NCBI GenBank assembly: GCA_043767025.1
Contig: JAYUHK010000174.1
Location: forward strand, 1-47,419
Direction of reading: 5' to 3'
Origin: JAYUHK01 sp043767025
Lineage (GTDB): Bacteria; Bacteroidota; Bacteroidia; Chitinophagales; Saprospiraceae
Length of the DNA stretch: 47,419 nt
Shown in pieces: positions 9,527 through 18,851 of the stretch; the first letter of the stretch is position 1; every line of letters begins with the position of its first letter. The notes under the pieces are model-generated. The model was not told the DNA's origin. It saw only the letters and a list, made by a program, of their open reading frames with translations, and searched no databases. The position numbers and the translations under genes were made by a program.

Positions 9527-9642
9527 AACAAAAAAATTAAAAAATAAAAAAATAAATAATACAGGCGTAAATTGACCGAATTTAAGCAGGAAATTTTTGA
9601 GCTTTAACTGATGAAGTCGGCTAATTAGTCAATACCGTTGTG

Positions 9643-9650
9643 CAAATGTA
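9643..9650 (-). promoter_or_regulatory. -7 promoter element (TACATTTG) for the RRM gene
   Basis: Perfect TAnnTTTG on the minus strand. The implied transcript has a leader of about 110 nt, long enough for leader-based control as in cold-shock genes (inference). Confidence 0.5.
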
Positions 9651-9839
9651 ATGATAAAATTTGAGCTTTCTACATTAATATTATTTTTTGCAGAAATTAT
9701 TTTTGGGTCGCTCGCAATTTTGAGATAAAAGCAAGCATTTTATTTTTTATTTTTTACTTATATAATTGATAATCAACATATTAAGTATATTTAGAAATTT
9801 TATATTTAATAAAAATATTATTTCTATCTAAAAATAAAT

Positions 9840-9847
9840 TATTTTTG
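9840..9847 (+). promoter_or_regulatory. -7 promoter element (TATTTTTG) for trxB
   Basis: TAnnTTTG match 38 bp before the trxB ATG. No clear -33 TTTG. Confidence 0.45.
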
Positions 9848-9885
9848 CAACGCATTTAAAAGAAAGTAAAAGTTAGATAAAAATT

Positions 9886-10818
9886 ATGGAACACTTAAAA
9901 TGTTTAATTATTGGTTCAGGTCCGGCGGGTTATACTGCCGCGATTTACGCCGCGCGAGCCAATATGCACCCCGTCATGTACACGGGTCCGGAGCCGGGAG
10001 GGCAGCTGATGATGACCACCGATGTTGAAAATTTTCCGGGCTACCCCGAAGCAGTCACAGGACCCGAGATGATGGAGCATTTTCGCAAACAATCCGCAAG
10101 ATTTGGGACGGATATACGCTACGAAAAAATTGCGCGAGTTGATTTTAGCCAAAGTATTCATAGAGTTTGGACTGAAAGCGACGTAGAAATAACGGCAAAT
10201 ACCGTCATCATTGCCACAGGTGCAAGCGCAAAGTGGTTGGGGTTGAAATCCGAAACGCGCCTCAACAACAAAGGTGTGTCGGCTTGCGCAGTTTGCGACG
10301 GATTTTTTTATAGGGGACAAGACGTGGCGGTCGTGGGCGCAGGCGATACGGCGGCAGAAGAAGCGAGTTATCTGGCAAAACTCTGCACTCACGTTCATCT
10401 TTTGGTGCGTCGCGATGAAATGCGTGCCTCCAAAATTATGCAAGAACGAGTGAAAAATACGCCTAACATTACTATTCACTGGAATACCGAAACGGAGGAA
10501 ATACTCGGCGAGGACGCAGTGACGGGAGTTCGTTTGAGAAATAATAAAACAAATGAAATTTTTGAAATAAATGTGACAGGCTTTTTTGTAGCTATTGGGC
10601 ATACTCCGAACACAGCTATTTTCAAAGATTGGTTGGATATGGACGAAACTGGCTACTTGCTTGCAAAATCTGGAAGTACCAAAACCAACCGTGCGGGCGT
10701 GTTTGTGAGCGGCGACGCACAGGATAAAGTGTATCGTCAAGCCGTCACTGCGGCTGGAACTGGTTGTATGGCAGCTTTGGACGCTGAAAGATATTTGGTA
10801 GAAATAGGCGTGGCGTGA
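9886..10818 (+). CDS. trxB: Thioredoxin reductase
   Basis: NADPH-dependent flavoenzyme reducing thioredoxin in the cytoplasm. 310 residues, normal for the low-molecular-weight type. Visible: FAD motif GSGPAG (10-15), redox pair C134-A-V-C137 followed by DGFF, NADPH-binding GAGDTAAEEA (~152), and the C-terminal 'GDAQDKVYRQAVTAAGTGCMAA' region that closes the FAD site. An ATG start follows a -7 element. It is followed 70 bp later by fbaA on the same strand. A long antisense ORF across this gene is a codon-bias shadow. Confidence 0.97.
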   Translation: MEHLKCLIIGSGPAGYTAAIYAARANMHPVMYTGPEPGGQLMMTTDVENFPGYPEAVTGPEMMEHFRKQSARFGTDIRYEKIARVDFSQSIHRVWTESDVEITANTVIIATGASAKWLGLKSETRLNNKGVSACAVCDGFFYRGQDVAVVGAGDTAAEEASYLAKLCTHVHLLVRRDEMRASKIMQERVKNTPNITIHWNTETEEILGEDAVTGVRLRNNKTNEIFEINVTGFFVAIGHTPNTAIFKDWLDMDETGYLLAKSGSTKTNRAGVFVSGDAQDKVYRQAVTAAGTGCMAALDAERYLVEIGVA

Positions 10819-10888
10819 CAGAGTAAAAAATACAAAATTTAGAAAATAGAAACCTAATTATTTTAAATACACAATTAAAAATCATACA

Positions 10889-11965
10889 ATGAGTAAGCCG
10901 AAATTTCGAGCTGGCGTGCTGCACAGTCAAGAAGTCACCGACCTGCTGAACTATGCAAATCAACAAAATTTTGCACTTCCTGCGGTCAATGTGATAGGAA
11001 CGAACACTGTAAATGGCGTTATCGAAACTGCTAAATCCGTTAATTCTCCCGTCATGATTCAGTTTTCAAACGGCGGTTCTGTCTTTTTTGCTGGAAAAGG
11101 ATTGACTGGCGAGGGTCAATTTGCGGCGATTGAAGGAGGGATAGCAGGTGCTTTTCATGTCCATCAGATGGCTTCAGCGTACAAAGTTCCTGTAGTTTTG
11201 CACACGGACCACTGCGCAAAAAAGTTATTGCCTTGGATTGACGGTTTGCTTTCGGCTGGCGAAAAATTCTATGACTTACACGGTTTTCCGTTGTATAGTT
11301 CTCACATGCTTGATTTGTCGGAAGAATCTATTGCTGAAAACATAGAAACTTGCTGCAAGTATTTTGAGCGAATGAACAAAATAGGTATGACTATCGAGAT
11401 TGAACTTGGCGTGACGGGCGGAGAAGAGGACGGAGTAGATAATTCGGACGTGGATAGTTCAAAACTCTACACGCAGCCGTCGGAGGTTGATTTTGCTTAC
11501 ACGGAGCTTTCAAAAATAAGTCCCAACTTCACGATTGCAGCGGCTTTTGGGAATGTACACGGCGTTTATAAGCCCGGAAATGTGAAGTTGCAACCCATTA
11601 TTTTGAAAAATTCGCAGGAATTTATTCGTACAAAGCACAAAATAAAGAACCCAAATCCAGTTAATTTTGTATTTCATGGCGGAAGCGGCTCGAGCCGAGA
11701 GGAAATTCGGGAAGCTATAGAGTATGGTGCAGTAAAAATGAACATTGATACAGATATGCAGTGGGCATATTGGGACGGGATACGTGGATATTACGAAGCC
11801 AACAAAGGATATTTGCAAAGTCAAATCGGCAATCCAGATGGCGACGACAAGCCCAATAAAAAATATTATGACCCAAGAGTCTGGCTTCGCGAAGGCGAAA
11901 AAACTTTTGTCAGTCGCCTAAAATTAGCTTTTGAAGACCTGAATTGTATCAATAAAAATATATAA
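10889..11965 (+). CDS. fbaA: Class II fructose-bisphosphate aldolase
   Basis: Zinc-dependent aldolase of glycolysis and gluconeogenesis, interconverting fructose 1,6-bisphosphate with glyceraldehyde 3-phosphate and dihydroxyacetone phosphate. 358 residues, the longer FbaA subtype. Visible: 'HTDHCAKK' (catalytic Asp and zinc His), 'IEIELGVTGGEEDGVDN', 'AAAFGNVHGVYKPGNVKL' (zinc His), 'FHGGSGSS' (zinc His and phosphate loop) and 'KMNIDTDMQWA'. It follows trxB without an obvious promoter, so read-through is possible. It ends at a strong hairpin terminator facing dnaG. Confidence 0.97.
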   Translation: MSKPKFRAGVLHSQEVTDLLNYANQQNFALPAVNVIGTNTVNGVIETAKSVNSPVMIQFSNGGSVFFAGKGLTGEGQFAAIEGGIAGAFHVHQMASAYKVPVVLHTDHCAKKLLPWIDGLLSAGEKFYDLHGFPLYSSHMLDLSEESIAENIETCCKYFERMNKIGMTIEIELGVTGGEEDGVDNSDVDSSKLYTQPSEVDFAYTELSKISPNFTIAAAFGNVHGVYKPGNVKLQPIILKNSQEFIRTKHKIKNPNPVNFVFHGGSGSSREEIREAIEYGAVKMNIDTDMQWAYWDGIRGYYEANKGYLQSQIGNPDGDDKPNKKYYDPRVWLREGEKTFVSRLKLAFEDLNCINKNI

Positions 11966-11990
11966 ATACTGATTTTTTGTGACAAAACGG

Positions 11991-12035
11991 AAATGGCTAA
12001 AAACAACTTTTTGAAGTTGTTTTTAGCCATTTTTT
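11991..12035. terminator. Bidirectional terminator between fbaA and dnaG
   Basis: A perfect 17-bp stem (11991-12007 with 12016-12032; AAATGGCTAAAAACAAC) with an 8-nt loop and T-run lies between the convergent genes. Confidence 0.88.
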
Positions 12036-12058
12036 GTTAAAATAAAAGTTGATTGTGA

Positions 12059-14011
12059 CTATCTTAATACGACAGTATTAAGTTTTTTTGCGATTTCGTC
12101 GTGCATTAGCTTTAGCTTAAAATGCACCTTCAAAAATTTATCGACGCTCGCAGCATCTAATTTTTGGGTTTCTGCCTCTTTGATTCGGAGCGTATTTTTA
12201 TCAATTAGGGTTTTTATTTTTTTTAGTTTAAAACGCTGAACGGCTTGCAATCCGTCCAAAATAAAATTTTGTTCGGGACTTTTTTGTAACAGTTCAATCT
12301 GCCACATATTCCGCCAATTTTCGCTGTACTCGAAGGGAGAACTTGCAATATCAATCGTAATTTGCTGGATTTCAGGCACTTGATGATTGAAAAAATAGGA
12401 CTCACTCGGCTGTTTTCCGTCCAAAGTCATCTTCCAATACTCTTTTACGATTTGGCTAAAATATTTATTTTCAAACGCTTCTAAAAGTTCTTCTATATCT
12501 TCCAACAAAAATTCGGCGAGAGTCCTTTGTGGGGACGAAGAATATAGCTCCTGACCATAATTAATTAAAATCCGAACAATATCTTTTTCTTGAAAATCAT
12601 TGTTTTGTGACAAATTTTCTTTGCCTTTGGCTTCCGAAATCGGCGGTTCGGTAGTCGGGTAGGGGACATCGTCGCTCGGCGCGGGTTCTGCAAAATTTCT
12701 TTTTTGCTTTTTAGACAGTTCGTTTTTAATAAAAATATTCGTTTCGCTCACCAAAATATTCTCGTCAATCTGCAACTGCGCCGAACACTCCCGAAGATAA
12801 ACCGACCGCTTGATAGCATCAGGTATTTTGGCGACACTCGACACGATTTCCTTAATTAGTCCCGCTTTTTTTATCGGGTCGTTGCCTGCTTCTGTACGCA
12901 ACAGATTGATTTTGAACAAGATAAAATCAACTGCATTGAGGTTGATAAAATCTTTAAAAACCGTCCCGCCGACTTTTCTGATGTAAGAATCTGGGTCTTC
13001 GCCAAGCGGAAACTGCACGATTTTGACGTTCATATCCTCTTCCAAAATCATATCCATGCCGCGCAGGGCAGCTTTGATGCCCGCAGGGTCGCCGTCGTAA
13101 AGAATTTTAATATTTTTGGTATATCGCTTGATGAGCCGAATCTGCTCCACCGTCAGAGCCGTTCCGCTCGAAGCGACCACATTTTCTACGCCCGACTGGT
13201 GCAGCGAAATTACATCGGTATAGCCTTCTACCAGCAAACATTCGTCGAGATTTTGTATCGTTTTTTTTGCAAAAAACAAACCATACAAAACCTTGCTTTT
13301 GCTATAAACTTCCGTTTCGGGCGAGTTGATGTACTTCGGTGCTTTGGGATCTTTTATCATAATCCGACCCGCAAAAGCAATCGGCTTTCCGACCAAACTA
13401 TGGATAGTGAACATCACTCGGTGTCGAAAAAAATCTTGGTCGTAGGAAGTAGTCAAACCTAATTTTCGTAAAATATCAATTTTGTGACTGGCTTGGACAG
13501 CTGCAAGTGTAAAACTATCTTTATTTTCTTGCGCAAAACCGAGTCCAAATTTTTTGATAATATCTTCCCCGTATCCGCGCTCTTTGAAATAATTAAGTCC
13601 GATACTTTTACCTTTATCGGTTTCAAAAAGTTGATTTTGGTAAAAGTTTTTAGCAAATTCATTGACGATAGAAAGACTTTCTTGCTCCAATTTTTCCGCC
13701 AAATACTCCTGCGAAGGCACGGTTTCGTCCACTTCGATGGCGTATTTATTGGCAAGCCAACGCAGTGCGTCGGGAAACGTGAGCGTTTCGTGTTCCATCA
13801 AAAACTGGACGGCATTACCAGCCTTGCCGCAGCCAAAACATTTGTAGATATTGCGGGCAGGATTGACGTTGAAAGAAGGTGTTTTTTCGTTGTGGAACGG
13901 ACAATTTCCAATCAAATTCGTTCCACGTCGGCGCAGATTGACAAACTCTCCGACTACGTCCTCGACTTTGGCGGTTTCTAAAATTTCGGTTACAGTTTTT
14001 TGTGAAATCAT
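12059..14011 (-). CDS. dnaG: DNA primase
   Basis: Synthesises RNA primers at the replication fork. 650 residues. N-terminal CHC2 zinc ribbon (C37, H40, C58, C61); the primase catalytic core follows, with the TOPRIM acidic motifs visible as 'LLVEGYTDVISLHQ' and 'ILYDGDPAG'. The C-terminal ~200 residues are lysine-rich and weakly conserved, the position of the helicase-interaction domain. It is the last gene of a tight leftward cluster (gatC, ABC ATPase, GNAT, dapB, dnaG) with a 9-bp gap to dapB, so it is probably co-transcribed with lysine-biosynthesis and translation genes rather than rpoD, as in E. coli. Confidence 0.97.
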   Translation of the reverse strand: MISQKTVTEILETAKVEDVVGEFVNLRRRGTNLIGNCPFHNEKTPSFNVNPARNIYKCFGCGKAGNAVQFLMEHETLTFPDALRWLANKYAIEVDETVPSQEYLAEKLEQESLSIVNEFAKNFYQNQLFETDKGKSIGLNYFKERGYGEDIIKKFGLGFAQENKDSFTLAAVQASHKIDILRKLGLTTSYDQDFFRHRVMFTIHSLVGKPIAFAGRIMIKDPKAPKYINSPETEVYSKSKVLYGLFFAKKTIQNLDECLLVEGYTDVISLHQSGVENVVASSGTALTVEQIRLIKRYTKNIKILYDGDPAGIKAALRGMDMILEEDMNVKIVQFPLGEDPDSYIRKVGGTVFKDFINLNAVDFILFKINLLRTEAGNDPIKKAGLIKEIVSSVAKIPDAIKRSVYLRECSAQLQIDENILVSETNIFIKNELSKKQKRNFAEPAPSDDVPYPTTEPPISEAKGKENLSQNNDFQEKDIVRILINYGQELYSSSPQRTLAEFLLEDIEELLEAFENKYFSQIVKEYWKMTLDGKQPSESYFFNHQVPEIQQITIDIASSPFEYSENWRNMWQIELLQKSPEQNFILDGLQAVQRFKLKKIKTLIDKNTLRIKEAETQKLDAASVDKFLKVHFKLKLMHDEIAKKLNTVVLR

Positions 14012-14020
14012 GTATTTTTG

Positions 14021-14740
14021 TTAGAGTTCTAAAAAATCTTTCATCTCAAAAAAGCCGTATTTCCCTCTCAACCACTCGGCAGCCAACACTGCTCCGAGCG
14101 CAAAACCGTCCCGTGAGTGAGCCGTATGTTTTATTTCAATAGTATCAATTTCGGACGAATATGTGACAGCGTGTGTGCCGGGAACGTCGTCAATTCTATG
14201 AGAAATTATTGGCAATTTGTGACGGAGTTCAGAGTCATCTTTTGTCCAGCCCACGATGTTTGGATAAAAATCCATGATGCTCTTTGCCAACGATATAGCT
14301 GTTCCACTTGGTGCATCTAACTTTTGTATGTGGTGAGTTTCTTCGATTTTGACTTGATATTCGGGATAATAATTCATCAGTTCCGCCAATTTTTTATTGA
14401 TAATAAAAAATAAATTCACTCCGATACTAAAATTAGAGGCATAAAAAAAAGCACTTTTGTGGCGTGCACAGTCGGCTTTTGCTGCTTCCAAATGCTCCAA
14501 CCAACCAGTAGTTCCGCACACTACGGGGACATTTGCCTCAAAACAAATTTGTAAATTTTGGAGCGCAGCTTCGGGACGGCTGAACTCTATGGCGACATCG
14601 GGTGACGTTGCTCTTAACTTTTCGAGTAGATTATTTTGGTCATCGGCATTGACTTGCAGCACGATTTTGTGATGCCTCGAAAGAGCTATGGCTTCGATAG
14701 TTTTTCCCATTTTTCCGTAACCGATAAGAGCTATTTTCAT
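14021..14740 (-). CDS. dapB: 4-hydroxy-tetrahydrodipicolinate reductase
   Basis: NAD(P)H-dependent reductase of the diaminopimelate/lysine pathway. 239 residues, at the short end for the family as is common in Bacteroidota. Visible: Rossmann GYGKMG (7-12), 'VVCGTTGW', the catalytic and substrate region 'ETHHIQKLDAPSGTA' (paired His, Lys, and the phosphate-type loop) and 'HTAHSRDGFALGAV'. Gaps of 3 bp to the upstream GNAT gene and 9 bp to dnaG indicate an operon. Confidence 0.95.
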   Translation of the reverse strand: MKIALIGYGKMGKTIEAIALSRHHKIVLQVNADDQNNLLEKLRATSPDVAIEFSRPEAALQNLQICFEANVPVVCGTTGWLEHLEAAKADCARHKSAFFYASNFSIGVNLFFIINKKLAELMNYYPEYQVKIEETHHIQKLDAPSGTAISLAKSIMDFYPNIVGWTKDDSELRHKLPIISHRIDDVPGTHAVTYSSEIDTIEIKHTAHSRDGFALGAVLAAEWLRGKYGFFEMKDFLEL

Positions 14741-14743
14741 ATT

Positions 14744-15253
14744 TTATTTCAGATTAGTGCGTTTTTGTGACGAAAATATTAAGAGTTCTTTGTTTTCTTC
14801 GGGAACTGTGTAGGAATACTTCAAGCCTAATTTTTCGAGCAGGGAAATAGACTTGTGATTATTTCCTAATGTGGTAGCTAAAATAATTTTATTTAGCGGA
14901 TTTTGTGACATTTCGTCCATTACTTTTTCGGCGGCTTCGTAAGCATACCCATTTTTTTCATATTCTGAAAGTAGCGCGAAACCAATATCGTGATACTCTA
15001 AATTCTCTCTTTTTACGAATGTCACGATACCGATAGGAATTTTATTTTCCTTCAAATCGATAACCCAATAAGTCAAATCTGGTTTTTCGAGAATGTTATT
15101 GATATAGGCTTCAGAATCGGCTGTATTTTTTACGTTTCTTTCTCCAATAAACCGAATCCAATCGGGCATATTGACCAACCACATTATAAATTCCGCATCA
15201 GAAACCTCCAGTGAGCGCAAAATAAGTCGAGAAGTCGTTAGTGTTTTTGTCAC
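14744..15253 (-). CDS. GNAT-family N-acetyltransferase (RimJ/RimL-like)
   Basis: 169 residues. Opens with the RimL-type motif 'TSRLILRSLEVSDAEFIMWL', then 'YWVIDLKENKIPIGIVTF' (beta 4), an acetyl-CoA region around 'YEKNGYAYEAAEKVMDEM', and 'NHKSISLLEKLGLKYSYTV', typical of Acetyltransf_3. It probably acetylates a small molecule or a protein N-terminus; the substrate is not predictable. Sits inside the gatC-dnaG cluster, 20 bp after the ABC ATPase and 3 bp before dapB. Confidence 0.85.
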   Translation of the reverse strand: MTKTLTTSRLILRSLEVSDAEFIMWLVNMPDWIRFIGERNVKNTADSEAYINNILEKPDLTYWVIDLKENKIPIGIVTFVKRENLEYHDIGFALLSEYEKNGYAYEAAEKVMDEMSQNPLNKIILATTLGNNHKSISLLEKLGLKYSYTVPEENKELLIFSSQKRTNLK

Positions 15254-15273
15254 AAAAAATGATTTTTTTTGAA

Positions 15274-15999
15274 TTATGCAGGCATTTGTATATTTTTTGA
15301 AGTCCGTATGATGTTGGTATTTTGCTGGTCATTTTCTATCAAGCCGTCGCGCAAGCGGACGATTCGATGCGCGTGTTCGGCAATATCGGGTTCGTGGGTG
15401 ACGAGGATTATCGTGTTTCCGTTGGCGTGAAGTTGTTCAAAAATCGCCATAATTTCGAGGCTGGTTTTGGTGTCCAAGTTCCCTGTTGGTTCGTCGGCGA
15501 GGATAATAGCGGGATTATTTACCAACGCCCGCGCAATGGCGACGCGTTGCCGCTGCCCACCCGAAAGCTCGTTGGGCTTGTGTGTTATGCGGTCGCCGAG
15601 CCCTACAGCGTCGAGGGCTAATTTTGCTTTTTCCAAGCGTTGTGACTTGCTAAAACCAGCATAAACTAAAGGCAAAGCGACATTGTCCCAAGAACTCAAA
15701 CGCGGCAGAAGGTTGAAAGTTTGGAAGACAAAACCAATTTCTTTGTTCCGAACTTCCGCCAGTTCGCTGTCGTCCATCGTGCTTACATTGATGCCATTGA
15801 GGACATAGCTGCCCGCCGTGGGAGAGTCTAAACAGCCTAAAATGTTCATCAAAGTTGATTTTCCAGAACCGGAAGGACCCATCAGCGCGACGTATTCATT
15901 TTTAGAAATATCCAAAGAAACATTCTTCAGAGCATGGACTTCTTCAGCTCCCATGACGTAGGTTTTGCTGAGTTCTCGAATGGAAATAATTGATTTCAT
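15274..15999 (-). CDS. ABC transporter ATP-binding protein (LolD/MacB type)
   Basis: 241 residues. Walker A GPSGSGKST (41-49), Q-loop 'FVFQTFNLLPRLS', signature LSGGQRQ, Walker B 'IILADEPTGNLD' and the switch 'LVTHEPDIAEHA'. The 'DEPTGNLDTKT' and 'MNILGCLDSPTAG' stretches are typical of the LolD/MacB/FtsE subclass, which energises mechanotransmission or lipoprotein-release permeases. No permease gene is adjacent, so the partner must be elsewhere. Second gene of the gatC-dnaG cluster, 33 bp after gatC. Confidence 0.9.
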   Translation of the reverse strand: MKSIISIRELSKTYVMGAEEVHALKNVSLDISKNEYVALMGPSGSGKSTLMNILGCLDSPTAGSYVLNGINVSTMDDSELAEVRNKEIGFVFQTFNLLPRLSSWDNVALPLVYAGFSKSQRLEKAKLALDAVGLGDRITHKPNELSGGQRQRVAIARALVNNPAIILADEPTGNLDTKTSLEIMAIFEQLHANGNTIILVTHEPDIAEHAHRIVRLRDGLIENDQQNTNIIRTSKNIQMPA

Positions 16000-16032
16000 T
16001 GGATAAAAAATTAACTTTTTGTGACAAAAATA

Positions 16033-16320
16033 TTAGAGTACTTTGGGAGCGGTAAAATAAGGAAAGGACGGATTGGGCGCATTTTTCAATGCCGATTCGG
16101 TGGTGATATGGTTTCCGACTTCGTCATTTCGCAGACGATTTTCAGTTTGCTCCGCCAAGTAAACCAAAGGCTCGACTCCCGAAGTATCCAATTCGTCCAA
16201 TTTTTCTACCATTTTCAAAATATTATTCAAATCGTGTTGAATTTTTAGCTGCTCTGCTGGATTCAATTCCAATCGGGCGAGCTGTTGAAGTTTCAAAATT
16301 AGGTGATTATCGACATTCAT
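16033..16320 (-). CDS. gatC: Aspartyl/glutamyl-tRNA amidotransferase subunit C
   Basis: 95 residues, the usual size. Small stabilising subunit of GatCAB, which amidates mischarged Glu-tRNA(Gln) and/or Asp-tRNA(Asn). Visible: 'LARLELNPAEQLKIQHDLNNILKMVEKL' (the two N-terminal helices), 'DTSGVEPLVY' and the C-terminal 'NAPNPSFPYFTAPKVL', all at family positions. GatA and GatB are not in the window. Head of the leftward cluster, divergent from the nucleoside kinase. Confidence 0.93.
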   Translation of the reverse strand: MNVDNHLILKLQQLARLELNPAEQLKIQHDLNNILKMVEKLDELDTSGVEPLVYLAEQTENRLRNDEVGNHITTESALKNAPNPSFPYFTAPKVL

Positions 16321-16454
16321 AGATTAAATTTTCGATGAGTCTTCTTTTTTTATCGCTCAAAATTAATAAAAAAATGACAGAATTGTATAATTTAAAATAA
16401 AGCGGCGTAAATTCGTGCCACAAATTATGATTTTCAACCTTTAAAAATTTTGGA

Positions 16455-17078
16455 ATGTCGCCTAAACATATTGCGATTGCTGGTAATATTGGTGCCGGAA
16501 AAACTACGCTTTCTTCTCAACTTGCCAAGCATTTCGGCTGGGAAGTTCATTACGAAGACACCGAAAATAATCCTTATTTGAGTGATTTTTACAACGATAT
16601 GAAACGTTGGTCGTTCAATTTGCAGATTTTTTTTCTCAACAGTCGCTACCAACAAGTGCTTCAAATCCAGCAAGGCGCGCAGACAGTAGTGCAAGACCGC
16701 ACTATTTATGAAGATGCGTTTATTTTTGCGCCCAATTTATTTGACATGGGACTGATGGGAAAACGGGATTTTGAAAATTATTTTTCCTTGTTCCAGACGA
16801 TGTCCTCACAGGTAAAAGCACCCGATTTATTGATTTATTTGCGGGCTGGAATCCCGAAATTGGTGCAGCACATTCACGCACGCGGTCGTGATTATGAAGG
16901 AAATATGAGTTTGGATTATCTCAAACATCTCAACGAAAGGTACGAAAATTGGATCAGCGGCTATCGGGAAGGCAAGTTGCTCATCATCGAAGTAGATGAA
17001 TTGGATTTCAAAAATAATCCCGAAGACTTGGGGCTTATTATCGAAAAAGTATCGAGCCAACTGCACGGATTATTTTAA
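16455..17078 (+). CDS. Deoxynucleoside kinase
   Basis: 207 residues, the dNK/dGK/dCK family that phosphorylates deoxyribonucleosides in salvage. Visible: P-loop GNIGAGKTT (10-18), 'YEDTENNPYLSDFY', the ERS/DRS-type motif 'VVQDRTIYEDAFIF', and the arginine-rich lid region 'IHARGRDYEGNMSLDYL'. Substrate preference (deoxyadenosine or deoxyguanosine) cannot be fixed. It diverges from gatC across 134 bp and runs into the YggS gene with a 4-bp gap, so they are co-transcribed. Confidence 0.93.
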   Translation: MSPKHIAIAGNIGAGKTTLSSQLAKHFGWEVHYEDTENNPYLSDFYNDMKRWSFNLQIFFLNSRYQQVLQIQQGAQTVVQDRTIYEDAFIFAPNLFDMGLMGKRDFENYFSLFQTMSSQVKAPDLLIYLRAGIPKLVQHIHARGRDYEGNMSLDYLKHLNERYENWISGYREGKLLIIEVDELDFKNNPEDLGLIIEKVSSQLHGLF

Positions 17079-17082
17079 AGTA

Positions 17083-17745
17083 ATGATTTATATGCTGTCA
17101 CAAATACGTTCTAATCTATCAAAAAGTGCTGCGACCTTGATTGCGGTATCTAAAACACAAATAGTTGCAGATATTTTGCCACTTTATGAGCAAGCGCAAC
17201 GGGATTTTGGAGAAAATAAAGTTCAAGAACTGCTCACAAAATACGAGCAAATGCCAAAGGACATTCGCTGGCATTTTATTGGTCATTTGCAGTCCAATAA
17301 AGTCAAATCTATCGTTCCTTTCGTGCATTTGATACATTCGGTGGATAGTGTGGAATTGTTAGAAACCATTGATAAACAGGCGTTTAAAGTTAATAAAAAA
17401 ATTAATATTTTACTACAGTTTCATATAGCGAGCGAAGAAAGCAAGTTTGGTTTTGAGCCACAGCAGTTTATGGATTGGATGGGAAGCGGTGCGTATCTGG
17501 ACTTTCCAAATATCATTTTCTGTGGCGTGATGGGAATGGCGACTTTTACGGACGACCAAGCGCAGGTTCGCTCCGAATTTCAGCAATTAAAAGCTATTTT
17601 TGACCGCCTACGACAAAATTATTTCTCCAACAATCCCGATTTTCGTGAGATAAGTATGGGTATGTCCGACGATTACCTCGTAGCACTCGAAGAAGGAAGC
17701 ACGATGATTCGGATAGGTAGTTTACTTTTTGGGAAAAGACATTGA
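17083..17745 (+). CDS. yggS: YggS-family PLP homeostasis protein
   Basis: Pyridoxal-phosphate-binding protein (PLPBP/COG0325) that buffers vitamin B6 and affects amino-acid pools. I start at the ATG at 17083 (MIYMLSQIRSNLSK; a second ATG is at 17092), giving ~220 residues, the usual length; the longer frame reads back inside the kinase gene. Visible: 'LIAVSKTQ' with the PLP lysine, 'DFGENKVQELLTKYEQMP', 'WHFIGHLQSNKVKSI', 'MGMATFTDD', and the C-terminal 'SMGMSDDYLVALEEGSTMIRIGSLLFG' phosphate site. Confidence 0.95.
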   Translation: MIYMLSQIRSNLSKSAATLIAVSKTQIVADILPLYEQAQRDFGENKVQELLTKYEQMPKDIRWHFIGHLQSNKVKSIVPFVHLIHSVDSVELLETIDKQAFKVNKKINILLQFHIASEESKFGFEPQQFMDWMGSGAYLDFPNIIFCGVMGMATFTDDQAQVRSEFQQLKAIFDRLRQNYFSNNPDFREISMGMSDDYLVALEEGSTMIRIGSLLFGKRH

Positions 17746-17817
17746 AAAATTATTTTGAAAAAAATAATTTTTCACATTTATATCAGGTCACAATAATTAA
17801 TAAAAAAATAAAAAATA

Positions 17818-18801
17818 ATGGAATATCGTTATCTTGGTAAATCTGGCGTGCAAGTAAGTGCGCTTTCGTTTGGCTCTTGGCTCACATTTGGGAAACAAAT
17901 TGGCGACGATGTTGCCGAAAATCTCATGGCTATCGCCTACGAACACGGTGTCAATTTTTTTGACAATGCCGAAATTTACGCTCGCGGACAATCAGAGGTC
18001 GTTATGGGAAATATTCTCCGCAAAATGAACTGGGAGCGCAGCAGCTTTTTGGTGTCGAGTAAAGTTTACTTCGGCGACGGCGGCTCCAAACCCAATCAGA
18101 CTGGACTGAGCAGAAAACACATCTTCGAAGCCTGTCACGCAGCGATGAAAAGGCTGCAAGTAGAGTATATTGACCTGTTTTTTTGCCACCGACCAGACAA
18201 AAAAACGCCTATCGAAGAAACCGTCCGAGCAATGAATGACCTAATCTCGCAAGGGAAAATCCTTTATTGGGGGACTTCCGAGTGGTCGGCGCAGGAGCTG
18301 ATGGAGGCGCACATGATAGCCCGCGAGCTGCGGCTCATCGGTCCCGTCATGGAGCAACCGCAATATAATATGTTTTGGCGCGACAAAGTAGAAGTGGAAT
18401 ACAGTCAAATGTACAAAACAGTTGGTTTGGGGACTACTATTTGGTCGCCGCTTGGCTCTGGCGTATTGACCGACAAATATCTCAAAGAATTTCCGGCGGA
18501 TACGCGATTGAGTATTGACGGATTGCAGTGGCTCAAAGACCGCTCACTCACGCCCGACCGCCTCGAAAAAACGCGCCATCTGAACGCGTTGGCACTTGAT
18601 TTGGGGACTTCGCTCGCCAAACTTGCTATAGCGTGGTGCCTTAAAAATCCAAATGTGAGTACTGTTATTTTGGGTGCGTCCAAGCCGCAACACCTTACTG
18701 AAACGCTGTCGTCTATGGAAGTAATGTCGCTTCTTACGCCAGAAGTTACAGAAAAAATCGAGGTAATTTTGGAAAATAAACCCGAACACCCGCAGTTTTA
18801 G
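17818..18801 (+). CDS. Aldo/keto reductase, Kv-beta-like
   Basis: 327 residues, (alpha/beta)8 NADPH-dependent oxidoreductase. The tetrad is visible: Asp in 'NFFDNAEIYARG' with the Tyr four residues on, Lys in 'LVSSKVYFG', and His in 'FFCHRPDKKTPIEE' at the usual strand end. 'GTSEWSAQELMEA', 'EQPQYNMFWR' and the late 'STVILGASKPQHLTE' cofactor loop place it in the voltage-gated potassium channel beta-subunit-like group. No channel gene is nearby, so a cytoplasmic carbonyl reductase is the safe reading. It lies 72 bp after yggS and precedes a perfect inverted repeat. Confidence 0.93.
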   Translation: MEYRYLGKSGVQVSALSFGSWLTFGKQIGDDVAENLMAIAYEHGVNFFDNAEIYARGQSEVVMGNILRKMNWERSSFLVSSKVYFGDGGSKPNQTGLSRKHIFEACHAAMKRLQVEYIDLFFCHRPDKKTPIEETVRAMNDLISQGKILYWGTSEWSAQELMEAHMIARELRLIGPVMEQPQYNMFWRDKVEVEYSQMYKTVGLGTTIWSPLGSGVLTDKYLKEFPADTRLSIDGLQWLKDRSLTPDRLEKTRHLNALALDLGTSLAKLAIAWCLKNPNVSTVILGASKPQHLTETLSSMEVMSLLTPEVTEKIEVILENKPEHPQF

Positions 18802-18851
18802 AGAGATAGCTTGGAATCTGTCAAAATTTTCAAAGCTACCACCAATGAAAG

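Larger units (their letters stand above)
9527..9885. other. 359-bp divergent intergenic region (RRM gene / trxB)
   Basis: Very AT-rich. It holds the RRM gene's leader (9527-9642) and -7 element, and the trxB -7 element. No further gene seen. Confidence 0.6.

Noticed and set aside
9916..10740. 274-codon minus ORF
   Set aside because: Antisense to trxB; no family features; explained by codon bias of the real gene.
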